Assembly: GCA_934371915.1 (NCBI GenBank) | Contig: CAKROE010000114.1 | Span: forward strand, 1 to 6,460 | Direction: 5' to 3' | Length of the DNA stretch: 6,460 nt | From: an uncultured Blautia sp. | GTDB lineage: Bacteria > Bacillota > Clostridia > Lachnospirales > Lachnospiraceae | Shown here: piece by piece, positions 6,097 to 6,460 of the stretch | How the letters are laid out: each line of letters starts with the position of its first letter | How positions within the stretch are numbered: position 1 is the first letter of the stretch | Notes under the pieces: model-generated | The model's database searches: none | Told to the model about the DNA's origin: nothing | The model's input: only the letters and a program-made list of their open reading frames with translations | Translations under genes and position numbers: made by a program

Positions 6097-6460
6097 TTAA
6101 AACGCTGATTGAAAAAATTCTTCTTTTTTAAGCAACCGAGGAACATAACTTTTTAATACTTCCAAATACTTGTATTCATATTTCTTCAAATTTATATAGT
6201 ACTTTGCGCTATTTTTCTTACCTTCAACTCCACGGGCCTCATTCGCAATGTGTGTAATCTTATTCATCATTGTCTGATATGTATTTTTATTTTGAGAATC
6301 TTCAAATAAAATAGCAAGATGCTTATTCATCTCATCAATAATATTTGAAGAACCATCTTTTGCTATGAACGGAAGAACATTTTTCTTTCCGAATATGTAA
6401 TCGGCTTTTTTATTTTTACCATTCATATAGTTAATGTCAACTCCCGGTTGAACATTATAG
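6097..6460 (-). CDS. AT-rich hypothetical protein, C-terminal part (5' end outside window)
   Basis: The frame is open from the window edge to TAA 6099-6097. An ATG at 6426-6424 would give 109 residues, but it has no ribosome site at normal distance (a GGGAG lies about 14 nt away), and the frame upstream continues to the edge as YNVQPGVDINY. I therefore read this as the 3' end of a longer gene. The product is rich in Lys, Asn and Tyr, with helical charged segments (THIANEARGVEGKKNSAKYY, then KYEYKYLEVLKSY) and an end KKEEFFQSAF. No domain is recognised. YNVQPGV recalls the C-terminal strand of DNA/RNA non-specific endonucleases, a weak resemblance. A sampled line is 27% GC. It stops 7 nt before the AlbA_2 remnant. 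Confidence 0.55.
   Translation of the reverse strand, partial: YNVQPGVDINYMNGKNKKADYIFGKKNVLPFIAKDGSSNIIDEMNKHLAILFEDSQNKNTYQTMMNKITHIANEARGVEGKKNSAKYYINLKKYEYKYLEVLKSYVPRLLKKEEFFQSAF

Overview
The window looks like chromosomal DNA of a low-GC Gram-positive gut bacterium, most likely a Lachnospiraceae-type clostridium. The reasons are an AT-rich composition, AGGAG-type ribosome binding sites, a near-consensus sigma-A promoter, and protein relatives typical of that group: an Rpn-family nuclease, a COG2865-type AlbA_2/ATP-binding protein, a Nudix hydrolase and a small class I methyltransferase. Species is not determined. Every supported gene or gene remnant is on the minus strand, so transcription runs from position 6460 toward 1. 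No rRNA, tRNA, CRISPR array, transposase or recognisable insertion sequence was seen, and no stretch over 300 bases lacks a gene or gene remnant.

Layout in transcription order. (1) 6460-6097: 3' end of an AT-rich gene of unknown function that enters from outside the window. (2) 6090-5699: wreck of a COG2865-type AlbA_2/ATP-binding protein, keeping only its two ends. (3) 5647-4835 and 4740-3244: an apparently intact AT-rich pair, a two-helix membrane protein followed by a stand-alone PD-(D/E)XK nuclease resembling the N-terminal domain of type I restriction subunit HsdR. (4) 3243-3061: a Nudix hydrolase remnant. (5) 3045-2501: a SAM methyltransferase with two C-terminal frameshifts. (6) 2517-1897: an open frame resembling the middle of a family of HNH-endonuclease proteins, without the HNH part. 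(7) 1889-852: a strong promoter, a leader of about 130 nt with a palindrome, and an intact Rpn-family nuclease. (8) 793-569: a 74-codon GTG-start orphan. (9) 433-200 and 191-1: two adjacent small paralogous proteins sharing a C-x3-C-x2-C-x2-C motif, the second cut by the window edge.

Interpretation. The stretch 1897-6460 reads as an accessory hotspot: four broken housekeeping-like or mobile-type genes surround one intact membrane-protein/nuclease pair. Sampled 60-nt lines give 27-33% GC in that pair and in the right-edge gene, against 38-42% in the broken genes and the Rpn gene, which suggests separate origins. The pair is the best candidate in the window for an undescribed defence module. 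That role is an inference from architecture and neighbourhood. The paired cysteine-motif proteins at the left edge are the other item that merits attention.
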